Shown here: positions 23,406 to 34,260 of the stretch, one piece after another
Layout: every line of letters starts with the position of its first letter
Numbering within the stretch: position 1 is the first letter of the stretch
NCBI GenBank assembly: GCA_000349905.1
Contig: KB722737.1
Span: 145,191-204,979, forward strand
From: Volvariella volvacea V23
Lineage: Eukaryota > Basidiomycota > Agaricomycetes > Agaricales > Pluteaceae
Length of the DNA stretch: 59,789 bases
Reading direction: 5' to 3'
The notes under the pieces: model-generated
Databases searched by the model: none
The model's input: the letters and a program-made list of their open reading frames with translations, nothing else
Told to the model about the DNA's origin: nothing
Position numbers and translations under genes: made by a program

Positions 23406-25241
23406 TCACATCAACTTAGCCTCCCTCTTAGCTTGCTGAACTTGCGCCAATCTCTGACTCCTTAGAGTCATGTGAGTGCCCTGAGGATTCTTTTTACTTC
23501 CTGCAGGGGGCATCACAGGCATGAGTGATGATTGAGCCAAAGACATTCTTGTTTCGTCGGATGCGAAGCCTGGAATTCGGATGTTGTGGTTGCGCTCTGT
23601 TGCGGTTTTCGATTGTTAGTAGCGGTACATGAGGAAAAGGAGATATAGAGTATGGAGGCAAGGAGCAAAAGGACGGTAGCTTACCTAGATGAAGTTGCAA
23701 ATCTCGAACTTCGAGCGTGTCACCGCCCCGGTGTTTTGCCAGTCGACAAGAGAAATTCGTTACAGAATCTATAAATTCATCTGCGATCGAGAGTAACAAC
23801 TAACCATCGCCCAATGTCAGCAACCTGAAAAACGAGATGCGAAAGAGATACTTACATCTTCAACTTCAGGCTCAATTTTAACATTTGGATCAACACTAGC
23901 AACCAGGTCTTGAATCGTCCTCCGCATACTTTGATCGCCAGGTGTATTCTTTCTTCTTGATCTTCCGTCGTCCAAGTTCAGGCTTGAGCCCGCGTCGTCT
24001 GTATTTTTCGCAATCTGAGCCGGAGTCCCTGTTTTCAAGCAATAAATGTTAGCAAACAGTCACTTTTCTCGCGTCATGCCTTTATGCACCCACCGGAAAC
24101 TCGTCCACTAGCTATACCACCGGACAGCGTTGGTCTAGTCGCTTGCCACTGCACCGGTCCGGGGTCCCTCAGGTAACTCAAATTCTGCCCGATTGCAGGA
24201 TAGCCGTCTGCAGGATTTGTCCAAGCGAAACTGGGTGCTGGTGTGCTTGCTTCAGTTCCTGCTCTCAAAGCAGGGTGTGTGGTCGTCGTTGGTGTCTAGA
24301 ATAGAAATGGTACCACGAGAAAACAAACTTCTCTGTAAGTAACAAGTTGGATGAATGGAAGTATGGAACGTAGGTTGGGGGTTGAAGGCAAAGGTTAAGG
24401 TACAAGAAAGTGGTTTATTCCATGGCATACAAGAGAAGCAACGCACCTTGGTCGCTGTAGATGATACTGCTGAAGCTGCTGCTGCTGTGGGGGCCGTTGT
24501 CGTCACTGAGATGGGCTGGGCTGAGGCAGTCGATGTCGATGCTCCTGGCGTTGATGCGGGCAGAGTGGTTGCCCCTGCTGTGCCTTTTTGGGTGATTTGC
24601 TTAAGCTGCGTGCAGAGCAGTAGCGCAACGCAGTTTCCGATGCGTTAAAGAGCAAGGAAGGGAGAGGCAGGCAAGGCGTATATATATATCATGACAAAGG
24701 GCATTCAAGGAGTTGAAAGGGCAAAGCGCATTGTAATAAGTGTTAAAGCCAACCCAAAATAGGAAAGACGAACTGAATGTAATATTTGTGCTTGACTCAG
24801 TTTTCCTTGCTTGAGCAAGTTCGCAAAATAAATCATCAACTGCCGTTGGTGGGGTTCCATTGCAGCAGCACCAGCCGGTGCCGTGGATGAGGATGAACCC
24901 GCAGACCCATCTTGTGACTTCACAAACTGATTAATCCAGGCAAGGACCGAGTGGTCTATAGCAGCACTGGTCGCTGCTCCACTACCAGATGCAGCTGTAC
25001 TTCCAGCCGCCGCTGTCGATGCTGCAGATGACGTTGAAGAGGTTGCTGCGACAGTCGGTGCAGTCGGTGCAGCGCTTGAACCTGCGGCAGACTGTGCGCT
25101 TGTCGTGTTCGATGCGGATGGCGCTGGCGTCGGCGCATTGCTGCTTCCAGCCGCGGTTGTACTTGGTGTTGCGCTCGAGTTTGGATCCATGGGCCGGTTT
25201 TCAATGCGTGGCGAAGCCAGGGAGCGTTTGTTTGGCATCAT
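23406..25241 (-). CDS. TAF12: TFIID/SAGA subunit TAF12 (histone fold)
   Basis: TAF12 pairs with TAF4 in TFIID and with Ada1 in SAGA through an H2B-like histone fold. Six exons (25241-24774, 24605-24447, 24295-24094, 24028-23856, 23799-23685, 23596-23406) give 435 residues. The histone fold lies near the C-terminus: [40 protein letters not shown] and NHNIRIPGF, encoded by the last two exons. The N-terminal two thirds are rich in Ala, Ser and Thr, apart from a helix-like segment [19 protein letters not shown]. The exon 1 donor (GTTCGT) was chosen because it alone keeps frame into the next exon. The start is the first of two adjacent ATGs. Confidence 0.93.
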
Positions 25242-25296
25242 CGCTGACACCAAACAACCTCCTCGATCTCACAATTTGTCAGACCCACCCCACCGA
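25242..25296. promoter_or_regulatory. Very short bidirectional promoter TAF12/RRS1
   Basis: Only 55 bp lie between the start codons of two divergent genes. The 5' UTRs must be almost absent or the transcripts must overlap. Confidence 0.6.
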
Positions 25297-26455
25297 ATGG
25301 ACGTCTCCAGTATTCTTGAAGCCCATGCCCAGAAGCAGTGAGCCCTGTTTCTTTGTGAGAGAGAATTTCTAAACAGTTGAAAAGCCAGTCAATCCTTGTG
25401 GAGAAAGACACCCCACTCGAGACTGATGCCGGTCTGTTAACAGTAACAGATCTAAATCCCATTGATGCCGAGTCGTACAAGTCTGTCCTATACCACTCCT
25501 TCGGGGAGTTGTTAAACTTATCCCACGTATATTAGCTCAAATCTCGAGGAGCACCTCCAGTCCCTAGCACGAGATGGCGCACAAGTACTCCTGCAAGCCA
25601 TCTTCTCCCTACCCACCACACAGTCTCCCGATGGCCCTCTCGCCCAACTACCACCACCCGTCTTCCAACTTCCCCGCGCAAAGCCTCTGCCGAAACCCAA
25701 ACCAAAAACGAAATGGGAGCTATTTGCTGCTGCCAAAGGTATCCAGAAGAAAAAACGTGATAAGAAAGTGTGGGACGAGGAGAAACAAGAATGGGTCGAC
25801 AGATGGGGATGGGGTGGTAAGAATAAAGAGAAGGAAGAGCAGTGGATTACTGAGGTTCCTGCTAATGCTGGTGTGTCTCTGCTTCGCCGTGTTAATTTGC
25901 AATCTGACTGACGATTTACGGAATAATAACCAAAAGATATTGACTACGATCCCCGTAAAGTAGCAAGAGCAGAAAGAAAAGCACGAGTCGCCAAAAACCT
26001 CAAACAACAAGCACAAAACCTTGCCCGTGTCCAAGCACAATCATCCCGAAAGGACGAAATCGATCGTACGTTGGCCCATACACGCATATCTACAGCAAGC
26101 ATGGGCAAATTTGATCGTCAACTTGACGGGGAGAAAAAATTACGCGGTGTGAAGCGAAAGGTTCGTGTACCCTTCAAGCCTCCCAACGTGTTTTCTCTGG
26201 GCATTTAACCTGTATTTTCTGCAGTTCGACCCAACGGAAGCACCCGTTGACAGCGAGAGAAAAGCATCACTGGCTCTTCTACAACGGATGGAGAGCGATG
26301 CAAAGAAAATGCGGCAGGAGCCCAAATCTGGTGATGATAACGTACTGAACGTTCGAAAAGCTATTCGTAATGCAAGCAAAGGTCGTGGTGGTGTAGCCCT
26401 GGGACGCGATGTGAGCAGCAGTGGCAGTAGCAAGCGAACAAAAGGCAAGCGATAG
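25297..26455 (+). CDS. RRS1: Ribosome biogenesis regulatory protein RRS1
   Basis: RRS1 works with RPF2 to bring the 5S RNP into pre-60S particles in the nucleolus. Five exons (25297-25337, 25385-25480, 25536-25870, 25937-26160, 26225-26455) give 308 residues. Recognisable blocks are VEKDTPLETDAGLLTVTD, NPIDAESYNSNLEEHLQSLA across exon 2/3, PLPKPKPKTKWELFAAAKGI, then KVWDEEKQEWVDRWGWGGKN and DIDYDPRKVARAERKARVAK. The C-terminal part is basic and lysine-rich, as in the family. The acceptor of exon 2 (AAAAG) is purine-rich and was chosen for frame. Confidence 0.93.
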
Positions 26456-26782
26456 TACTATAGGGATTGGATGTTTAATATGGGTGTATATCTGGCCTAT
26501 GTGCGCTGCGGGTCGCTCGTATCTGGCCTATACGCTTATTCACGCTCACGCCAAAAAACCTTATCTGTGACCACCATTCCATTAACGACTTGGTACAATA
26601 TACATTTTTGGTTACCAACGAACACAAGTTAGGTGAAAGGAGTGTATGAAGGATAGGCATAAGTCATGGAAGGCATAGTATCGTCAAGATGTCCACATAT
26701 AAACACATGGGGATGAGAATCCTTTCGGTTCTCCCCTTCCTCCTCAACTTTGGGCCCTGCCGCAAATCGGTAAATTGCCGCT
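26456..26782. other. Convergent intergenic region
   Basis: This is the gap between the stops of RRS1 and TFIIB. TATCTGGCCTAT occurs twice (near 26488 and 26520). Nothing else is seen. Confidence 0.5.
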
Positions 26783-28014
26783 TTACTTGGTGCTGTCAAA
26801 AGGCAGCCTGTCCAAACTAGCCCTTCCATCTTCAATCCACTCCTTCTTCACCAACTTCTCCTTCTGGGCATAGTACAACCTGTAAACCAGCTTGATCGTG
26901 CCCTCGCTGACGCCAGCAACTGCGCTGATATCCCTGACCGATTTCTGCTTGCCCAACAAGTGACAAGTGAAGTAAATCGCTCCGCCAGCAATGGATACCG
27001 GACTTCGTCCATCGCCGATGCCATGCTGTCTTGCCGCGATGATAACATCCGAACAAATGGATTGGACGTTGGCGGGTAGGTCGAGGTGATTGCAATACCG
27101 AACAAGCAGGTTTTCCGGTGCACTGGATGGTGACGACGCATTGTTGCTGCTAGCTGTAGCTCCAGGGGACAGGTTAAAAGCCTGTTCAAGGGCTTTGTAA
27201 CACTGCCCAAGGGTCTTCTTCGACACCTTCGTTAAGTTACATATCTCCCGGAATGTACGGGGTACATGAGCTTGTCTGCAAGCGATAAAAATGCAAGCCG
27301 CGATAACGGCATCGAGAGGTTTCCCCCTCAGTAGCTTCTCTTCGTCCGAACGCTTATACAACTGCTTGGCGATATCGCTAATAGTTTTTGGTAGCGAAAA
27401 CTGGTCGCACCAACTCGAAATATCGCGGAAAGCGGTGAGAAGATTCCGTTCAGAGCGGGAGTTTTGGGATCGTGAAGCTGCACGTTGAAGTTCTCGTGCG
27501 ATGCCAGATCCACCGTCACGGAAACTGATGACGGTATCCAACTGCTCCATTCCCTCCATCAAGGGATCTGACGCTGCACCGACACGAGAAGGATCGTCTC
27601 CTTCGTCATTGGCAAACGTCTATCGGATGACAAGAGGGAGATGGAGTGTCAACAACTGAGACATAACAGCAAGAAAAACAATGGAAGCAAAGAAACTTAG
27701 CCCAAAGTTATGAGGCGCTCCAGCCGCCCGCATCAATCCAACAGCCTCACAACCCTTTTGTCCCTGTCTTGGTGGCACAAAGTACAAAGAACGATACTTA
27801 CCCGCCACTCGCTTCGTGTGTCCACGATACGGTCACCTAGGACCAAACCACACCCTCCACAGACCAGATCTCCGCTACCAAACTCTTCGACGATATTAGG
27901 GTTGGGGTCTCTGCACTCAGGGCAGATCAATCGAACTGCAAGGTCAGGACCATAAGTCGGCTGCTGCGGCTTCGACGTTGGGGCAGCAAGAGGAAAAGGC
28001 TGTGCGTATGCCAT
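26783..28014 (-). CDS. SUA7: Transcription initiation factor TFIIB
   Basis: TFIIB bridges TBP at the promoter and RNA polymerase II. Two exons (28014-27802, 27619-26783) give 349 residues. The zinc ribbon CPEC...CGGCG is near residues 31-52. The B-reader/B-linker block follows around [20 protein letters not shown] across the junction. Two cyclin-like repeats follow, the first with [19 protein letters not shown] and the second with [20 protein letters not shown] and [15 protein letters not shown] Ser/Asn-rich insert of about 20 residues lies between the repeats. The intron is 182 bp, long for this window. Confidence 0.95.
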
Positions 28015-28693
28015 AGCAAGTCAAGTGGCCTCAAAGGTGGTGTCGAAGGTCGAAGAGTGGTAGCGGAGTCTTAGAGGTGGTATAAAAGGTTGGAGAAAGG
28101 GGAGAAAATGAGGTTAGCTTCTTTCGATACTGCTTGGTAAGAATGTACGGGGCAAAAATGTCTGCTAGAATACGTATGCAGCCATTCTGGTGTGTTGAGG
28201 AATTCCAACGGATCCTGGACCTACCTAGTGTGTTCAGAGGGTTAGAAATGTACTGGAAGTGAGTTCGGACGGTTGTAATGATCTGATTCTAAGGAGACCT
28301 GCTTGCGCCTTACAACCGGAGGTGGTGGTTGGTGTGAAAAGGATTTGCAAGCTGGAGGAGTCCCCTCCGCCGAGGAATAGGCATGCTGAGTCAGCCATTG
28401 CCTTTGACAAGCAGGACCAAATAAAGCCGGCAAGGTGTATGTCCGATCCAGGCACTGGCCGCGACAAGCCTCAGAATTCATGGACGAGTTAAGGTTAAGT
28501 ACTGGTACTTTAGTCTACTAGAGAAGTATAAAGCACCCTACACTGACACTGACACTAATAACTAGGATGTAGCTTACACCAATTGGTGACTCCTACCAAT
28601 TGTAAAAGCGGCTTCCAGGGAATACCCCGGAACGGCCGAAACTTGAGACATATTCCGAACTCGTCGCCTCATCAAAATAAAATGATTCGTCCA
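28015..28693. other. Intergenic region
   Basis: This holds the TFIIB upstream region and the end of the next gene. A short ACTGACACTGACACTA repeat lies near 28540. No gene is supported. Confidence 0.45.
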
Positions 28694-29972
28694 TTATTGT
28701 GCTGTCAGCATCGCTGTCCACTTGACGAGACGATGTCGGAGGAGGAATCTCCGGCGTTGTGGGCGTTCTGTTCCAACTTCAGTATGTCTGCAGAGTGATT
28801 TATGATTAACCAAAGTGTAACTCACAGAGTGTGAGATTGCCGCCTTCGGTGGTACACCCTTGCATGCTTTCCGCGGGCGGCAGGCTCGCCAGCACCGGTA
28901 GTGGATACACTGCCATCATCCGAACTAACCGCTGCCTCGTTTGAGCTCGCATCACTGATGAAGGATGACATAGTGGTGTTTGAGCAAGCCGAGTCATAGC
29001 AAACATCATAACCGAGCCCAACGCCATTCTGCCAGCCTTGACTATTCAATTTACCCTTTCTTCGAGAGTGTTTTGCACTACGCGTGTATCCGGGAACCAT
29101 AAAATCGCGTGCAGACGCCATGGCGGCAATTATGTCCGTTGAAAATTGCGTCCAGATGCCACCCGATCCTGAAGGGGGTGGATAATGTTCACGACGGTTT
29201 GAATTTGAACGAGGGCCCCTACGACCACGCTTTCCAGAGCCATCGTCATGGCTCTGATACCCGGATGCTGTGGTGTATCCCGTTGACGTCGGTGACCCCG
29301 AAGAAAACGACCTTCTGCCTGTGTGAGTCATATTCGTGACTGTGCTTGAAACGCATCATGGATTACATGCCTAATAGGATCTTTCTTCCTACCCGGGACG
29401 GTTGAACTCCCTGTGCTGGAAGCGGAACTGAAGTGAGAACGACCTTTGCCAGCAGGAGCTAAGACAACGGGTGAGGGAAATGATGTTGCAGACGTCGTAT
29501 CGTGTGTTCTAGAGGTTGAAGAATACTCTCTCCCTAATTACGATGGTGTCATAACTGTTGCATTCACCAAGCTCGAGAAAGACTCACTGGGTGTGCGGCC
29601 AGACTCGGAATTGCTCTTTGATGAAATACCCTTTGAGCTGTTTCTGCCTCTCTGGGTCGCCCGAGAAGAACTTTCGGACCTCCTCCCCGGCGAAGAATAG
29701 TAGACCGAACCATACGAGGAGTCAAAGTCACTTCGTTCAGTCGCCATCGTCTCAGTGGCATTCGTGAACCACGAAACAGACCCATCCGTACTCGACCTCT
29801 CTGAATATGTCTCGTCCTCGCTCTCGTACCATGAATCGCTTCCAGTCGTATACGAGCTAACGTCCTCGTAGCGACCTTTTCCTTTCCCTCTCCCTCCCTT
29901 GACCGTGTAATCATCGTATACGTACTTGCCGCTGCGTTTCGAGTTCGCAGCACTCTTCGATCGTGATGGCAT
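28694..29972 (-). CDS. Hypothetical Ser-rich protein
   Basis: Four exons (29972-29542, 29508-29393, 29318-28826, 28787-28694) keep frame and give 377 residues. The first intron would be only 33 bp, at the lower limit for fungi, so the joint is uncertain; without it the first exon ends at a stop as a 144-residue protein. The sequence is rich in Ser, Gly, Tyr and Thr with low-complexity stretches (many SS, TT and SY pairs) and basic patches. No domain is recognised. The C-terminal exon is Arg-rich and could instead be 3' UTR, the protein then ending about nine bases earlier in exon 3's read-through. It is probably intrinsically disordered. Confidence 0.5.
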
Positions 29973-31194
29973 AATGAAAGTGGATCCCTTGATCACTGCA
30001 CAAAATGAAGTAGGGCGATCGACACCTCAAACTTGAATTTGCAAATATTAGCAGGCGGTGCACCAGAGAACCCTCTCCGTGGCGCACTGTGCACAATAGT
30101 TGATGTGTGGAAAGAAAGAGGACTTGAGAGAGGGAAAAGGGGCAGTTCTGGTACCGGGTGAAAGTCTTATCCCCATGAACAAAAGCGGCACGGGACTGCT
30201 TATATGTAGTTGCTTTGGGTGTTACCTCACTAAGACGTACACGAGGCAAAGGGGCAGCTGGTTTTTCATTGCGGCCTAACCGACTCAATGATGGACCTAG
30301 TTACAATTTGCAACGAGGCTGCATCGTGCGTCAGCCCAGCGTACGCGCTAAGAGGATATCAACTTCTCCAGGCATTGTCGGAACACAGGGAGAGCAATGT
30401 TAATGGCATTTTTCTTTTTCATTATGTACTCAAGAGTTTGTTAATCCAATTAAGTACCACAAAAAAAAAGCTCGCACGAAAACCCAAAGGTAAGAAAAGA
30501 ACAGGGAAGGAGCTGGCGACGAGACCAAACCAGGACGCTAATGGACGAAACCTGGAGACCCAGGAGATGCGCAATGAAAGGGGAAGCCACAAGTACTATA
30601 ACGAAAAAGGGAGACAAGAATCCGTAATGCCCGCGCAAACTGCCACGCAATAGAAGGGTTTGTAGTAGTACCAAAAATACTGTGATGATAGGCATAACGA
30701 CTTATCATATAGTTATCATGAGTGAGAGATTTTAGTTATGTAGAGTGTTCAATAATGCAATATAGAGGCGAGAGCAATGATAACGAGACGCTACGAATAC
30801 TAGGGAGAAAGGGGGGATTTACTAAGGTGAAGGCCACAAGCAAATAAGAGGAAGCAGAAGGGGAAGGGGTACGAGAGAATCGTGAAGACGAGATAGCAAA
30901 GCAACCTAAGAGGAAATGATACGTGTAAGTACGGGATATGTATGATTGAGTTGATGGATATGGTTATGATCGTGTATGTATGAATGGTCGGGATGACAAG
31001 GTCATGAGCGCAACTGGAGAATTGTGATGATATAGGCTAAAACAACGAAGACAGACTTAAGAAGTACAGAAGGGTGAGCAACTCAAGAGACAATGGTTGA
31101 AATGCACGATGACGCTAGAGAAGACTCGTGAATAGAACAAAAAATCAAGAAATGAGGCCAATGAAAATCAGATTGAAAGCGGAGAAGTTAGAAA
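29973..31194. other. Intergenic region, 1.2 kb
   Basis: This contains the promoter of the Ser-rich gene and the 3' UTR of the Btz gene. A plus-strand frame from ATG at 30288 runs 121 codons but is Lys/Arg-rich and lacks any family signal. I do not call it. Confidence 0.45.
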
Positions 31195-33792
31195 TTAGTA
31201 GCCCGAATAGATTGTGCCCTGCGGAGCGTTGGGATCTAGTGAGTAGCCATCATAAACTTGTGACATGTCCATGTATGGATTATATCCATATGCATCGGGA
31301 TAATAATAATTTGAATATGCAGGGTATGGCATCATGGAAGGATCAGCGTGCTGGCGTTGGTGCATTGCATGGTCGTCCATATGTTCCGACGGTCCGAGAG
31401 TAGGGTATGTCGGAGCCTCTGCTACGTCTGCATTCCCGGATGATAGGGAGGGATAAGCATCCTCCGCCTTAGGTGTGGTGTCAGCCACGTTTGCGGGAGC
31501 ATATGTTGACGCGGTTGTCCTCAAGCCCGAGGGTTTGTGAGGAGCGGATGAGCTAGCCGTTTTCTTGGACTTGCCATCATAATTCTCGTCCGGCGCACGA
31601 ATCTCGATTCGGGCAGATGAGCGAGGCAAAGTGAACATTGGTGGCTCTGCGTATCCGTTGATGGGCGTATGGGTAGGCATTGGTGGCATGTATTCGACAG
31701 AGGGATGGTGCATGTGACCAGGTGAGAAGCTTATGCTTGAGTGGGGTGAATGCATCATAGGGCGAGGCGTGTAGAGGTGGGGCATCTGAAGGTATACTGG
31801 ACGACCTGTAGCAAGCTCATAAGGCATGCCATGCTGATTGAGTGCAACGCCGGGTGGGAGATGGGGGTAACCATAAGGTGAGCTGTAGGCTGGGGAGGGT
31901 TGCGCGACAGGAGGGGGAGTAAATACAGTTTGCAAGGGTGGTAAGGAGGGTCGATCAGCAGAAGTCTCCTCTGATTGTGGTGCTGAAGATGAAGTAGGGG
32001 TGATTGAAGAGGGATTACGCAACACAGCTTCTTCCGTTTGAGCGCGCCTGATGGGATCCGATTTGGAAGGTTCGATAGTTAGCTGTTCAAGCTGAGATCG
32101 AATTGCTGGATCTGGAAGTGAAGGAGATGTACCAGAGGAATGAGCGGAAGGAGCAGAAAATGACGGAGTATTCGTCGAAGAACTTGAAGACGTCACTGAA
32201 AGCGGAATAATATCCTTAGGAGCAAGCTCGGGTCGAACCCTAAACACATCTTCAATCGGCGGCTCTTCAACAGTGGTCACAGGTTCTGGCTCTGCAGGCT
32301 GCGAGAGTTGTGATTGTGTCCGAGTCGGTAGCCGAACGACAATGTTCTTGTCCTCTGCAGTCATAGGAGGTTGAACGTCTTGAGACACAGCCGCTTTGCT
32401 TGGTGTCGTGTCCTTGACTTTAGCCTTGGATGGCACAACTTCTGCAGACTTTCCAGGAAGCTTCACTCGGTAACTTGGAGCCTGACGGTTCTTCGGATGT
32501 TCGTGGTGAAGGAAACCCTCGTGTTGTTTAGTCCACATAAGTTCGGGTTTCATAACAAACCACACGCGCCCGGGCTGTGCCAGTGGAGAACCATGGCGTG
32601 GGCGACCATGGTGCGAACCTCGCGTGAGTCCACCCCTACCACGAGCAAAGGGAGCACCACCGCGAGATGGAGCATTTGCAGGCGACTGGGGCGATTGGGT
32701 TTGCTGTTGTTGGTCCTGTTGTTCTCGCTTTCGTTCCTCCGAACGTTTTCGCCTGGAAGTATTACGTTCCTCTTTCCGCTTCATCTCCTCAAAGCCGTCG
32801 TGAGTCCACTGCTTTTCAATAGCCGGAAGGTTTTCGGGTTGCTGTTCATCAAACTCACGACCCTGGGAGCCGACAAACCCACCGCGACCGCGACCTCGGC
32901 TTGCAAACCCTCGACCTCGACCTTGCCACTTACCTCGCCACCACCCGCTTAAACTACGCAGATCCTTATCAAGCAATCTATCGTCATGCCCCCAGAAGCC
33001 ACCGACTGTGGGGACATAGGATGGATCGCTCTCTAAGCGCTGCTGGTAGGCCTGTCGTGCCGTCTGTCCGATCGGACGCTTGAACTGGGGGGCTCGAGAA
33101 GGGTGCCTAGAGCCAGTATCCTCTGACTGGGACTTGGATTCCGAGGAGTCTTTTGGCTCCTCTTCCTCTTCTTCCGGTTGTGGAGGCTGAGGTTGTTGAG
33201 CTGGCTCTTGCTGTTCCGTTTTAGGAGGAACTGATGACTTAGCTGCCTCTTGTTGTCGTTGTTTGCGCGCGGCTCTCTTAGATTTTCGGGGTTGGGGCTC
33301 CGGTGCGGTAGCGACAGTTTGACTGTTGAAATCGGCAAAATCGATGACCGGGAGATCTGAACTGGCTTTGGTACCTTCATCTGCCACCATATCCGACCAA
33401 TTATTTGAGGTGTTAAAGAATGGGACTGCACCGTTTCCGTTCAATCCTTTCGACACAGAGACCTTGCTTTCTTCTGACTTCCGAGAGTTGCGAAGGGTTT
33501 GACTAGAACTTGATACAACAATTCCGGAATGATCGTTTGAGTTGACATCCTCTGATGCAGGCTCTGTATCAGAGTCATCGGATGTGGAAGCGGAGGATGT
33601 CGAGGAAAGATCGTCTTCTGGCTCCGAGTCCGTCCCTACTTCTCGTTCAATCTCGTCATCGCTCTCTATAGCATTTCTAGCTCTCCCTCTCCGTCTGATA
33701 ATCCTGGTCTTCTTCGCAGTGGCACCCTTTGAAGGCGCAGACGCTGAATTAGCAACGTGTGACGACGAAGCCGAAACAACTGCTGGAGACAT
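31195..33792 (-). CDS. Btz-domain protein (CASC3/Barentsz-like, exon junction complex)
   Basis: This is an intronless gene of 865 residues. The Btz (SELOR) region is near residues 225-300, with SDPSYVPTVGGFWGHDDR, the hallmark segment that contacts eIF4AIII and RNA in the exon junction complex. An RGG-type stretch (WQGRGRGFASRGRGRGGF) and a KR-rich block follow. The N-terminus is acidic and Ser-rich and carries a basic IIRRRGRARN motif. The C-terminal half is rich in Pro, Ser, Met and Tyr and ends in a Tyr/Asn-rich segment. CASC3 shapes mRNA localisation and decay. In a window where almost every gene is intron-rich, one long exon without introns is notable. Confidence 0.85.
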   Translation of the reverse strand: MSPAVVSASSSHVANSASAPSKGATAKKTRIIRRRGRARNAIESDDEIEREVGTDSEPEDDLSSTSSASTSDDSDTEPASEDVNSNDHSGIVVSSSSQTLRNSRKSEESKVSVSKGLNGNGAVPFFNTSNNWSDMVADEGTKASSDLPVIDFADFNSQTVATAPEPQPRKSKRAARKQRQQEAAKSSVPPKTEQQEPAQQPQPPQPEEEEEEPKDSSESKSQSEDTGSRHPSRAPQFKRPIGQTARQAYQQRLESDPSYVPTVGGFWGHDDRLLDKDLRSLSGWWRGKWQGRGRGFASRGRGRGGFVGSQGREFDEQQPENLPAIEKQWTHDGFEEMKRKEERNTSRRKRSEERKREQQDQQQQTQSPQSPANAPSRGGAPFARGRGGLTRGSHHGRPRHGSPLAQPGRVWFVMKPELMWTKQHEGFLHHEHPKNRQAPSYRVKLPGKSAEVVPSKAKVKDTTPSKAAVSQDVQPPMTAEDKNIVVRLPTRTQSQLSQPAEPEPVTTVEEPPIEDVFRVRPELAPKDIIPLSVTSSSSSTNTPSFSAPSAHSSGTSPSLPDPAIRSQLEQLTIEPSKSDPIRRAQTEEAVLRNPSSITPTSSSAPQSEETSADRPSLPPLQTVFTPPPVAQPSPAYSSPYGYPHLPPGVALNQHGMPYELATGRPVYLQMPHLYTPRPMMHSPHSSISFSPGHMHHPSVEYMPPMPTHTPINGYAEPPMFTLPRSSARIEIRAPDENYDGKSKKTASSSAPHKPSGLRTTASTYAPANVADTTPKAEDAYPSLSSGNADVAEAPTYPTLGPSEHMDDHAMHQRQHADPSMMPYPAYSNYYYPDAYGYNPYMDMSQVYDGYSLDPNAPQGTIYSGY

Positions 33793-34260
33793 TTCTAGAT
33801 GCTGTGCACGAGATAATGAATGAGCACAGAAGGTGTCAAAGTAAACGGTGATGGAACTTGCTTATTGATTGAGGGTCTTGTCTGGTTGCGAAAAAGCTGT
33901 GACAAAACGGAATTGGAGGTGGCAAAGGACAAGTGATCTGGGGCGGCAAGATAGAAAGTGGACGATAAGTGCTGGAGCAAAGTGCTAGCGGCAAGAAGTA
34001 TTGTGAGAGGGGTCAAAGGGCTGGGGGGAAAGCAGTGGGCGTTGCAGCGTATGATGAGCACCGGCACCGAGCCTGTCAGAAACAAAGGACTCCGCCGTAG
34101 CTTGCCGGCCAGTTTCAATCTCCGCCTTGACCTTGTCGGCAATCTGCAATTCCCCATGGGTCTGACATCGAACGCATGGCGATCAGAGCGATGACCGGCT
34201 ACTTCAGACGTCCCCACCGTTAAAATAATCCTTATATTGTCCCCGACATCATTCACACCC
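33793..34260. promoter_or_regulatory. Divergent promoter, Btz gene and epoxide hydrolase
   Basis: 468 bp lie between the two start codons. The minus strand is open here for a long frame without coding signs. No specific motif is recognised. Confidence 0.4.

Noticed and set aside
24956..25372. Frames on both strands across TAF12 exon 1
   Set aside because: They are shadows of an Ala/Ser-rich repeat-like coding stretch.
30288..30653. Plus-strand frame of 121 codons, Lys/Arg-rich C-terminus
   Set aside because: It lies in the UTR/promoter gap, is low in complexity and has no family match that I can see.
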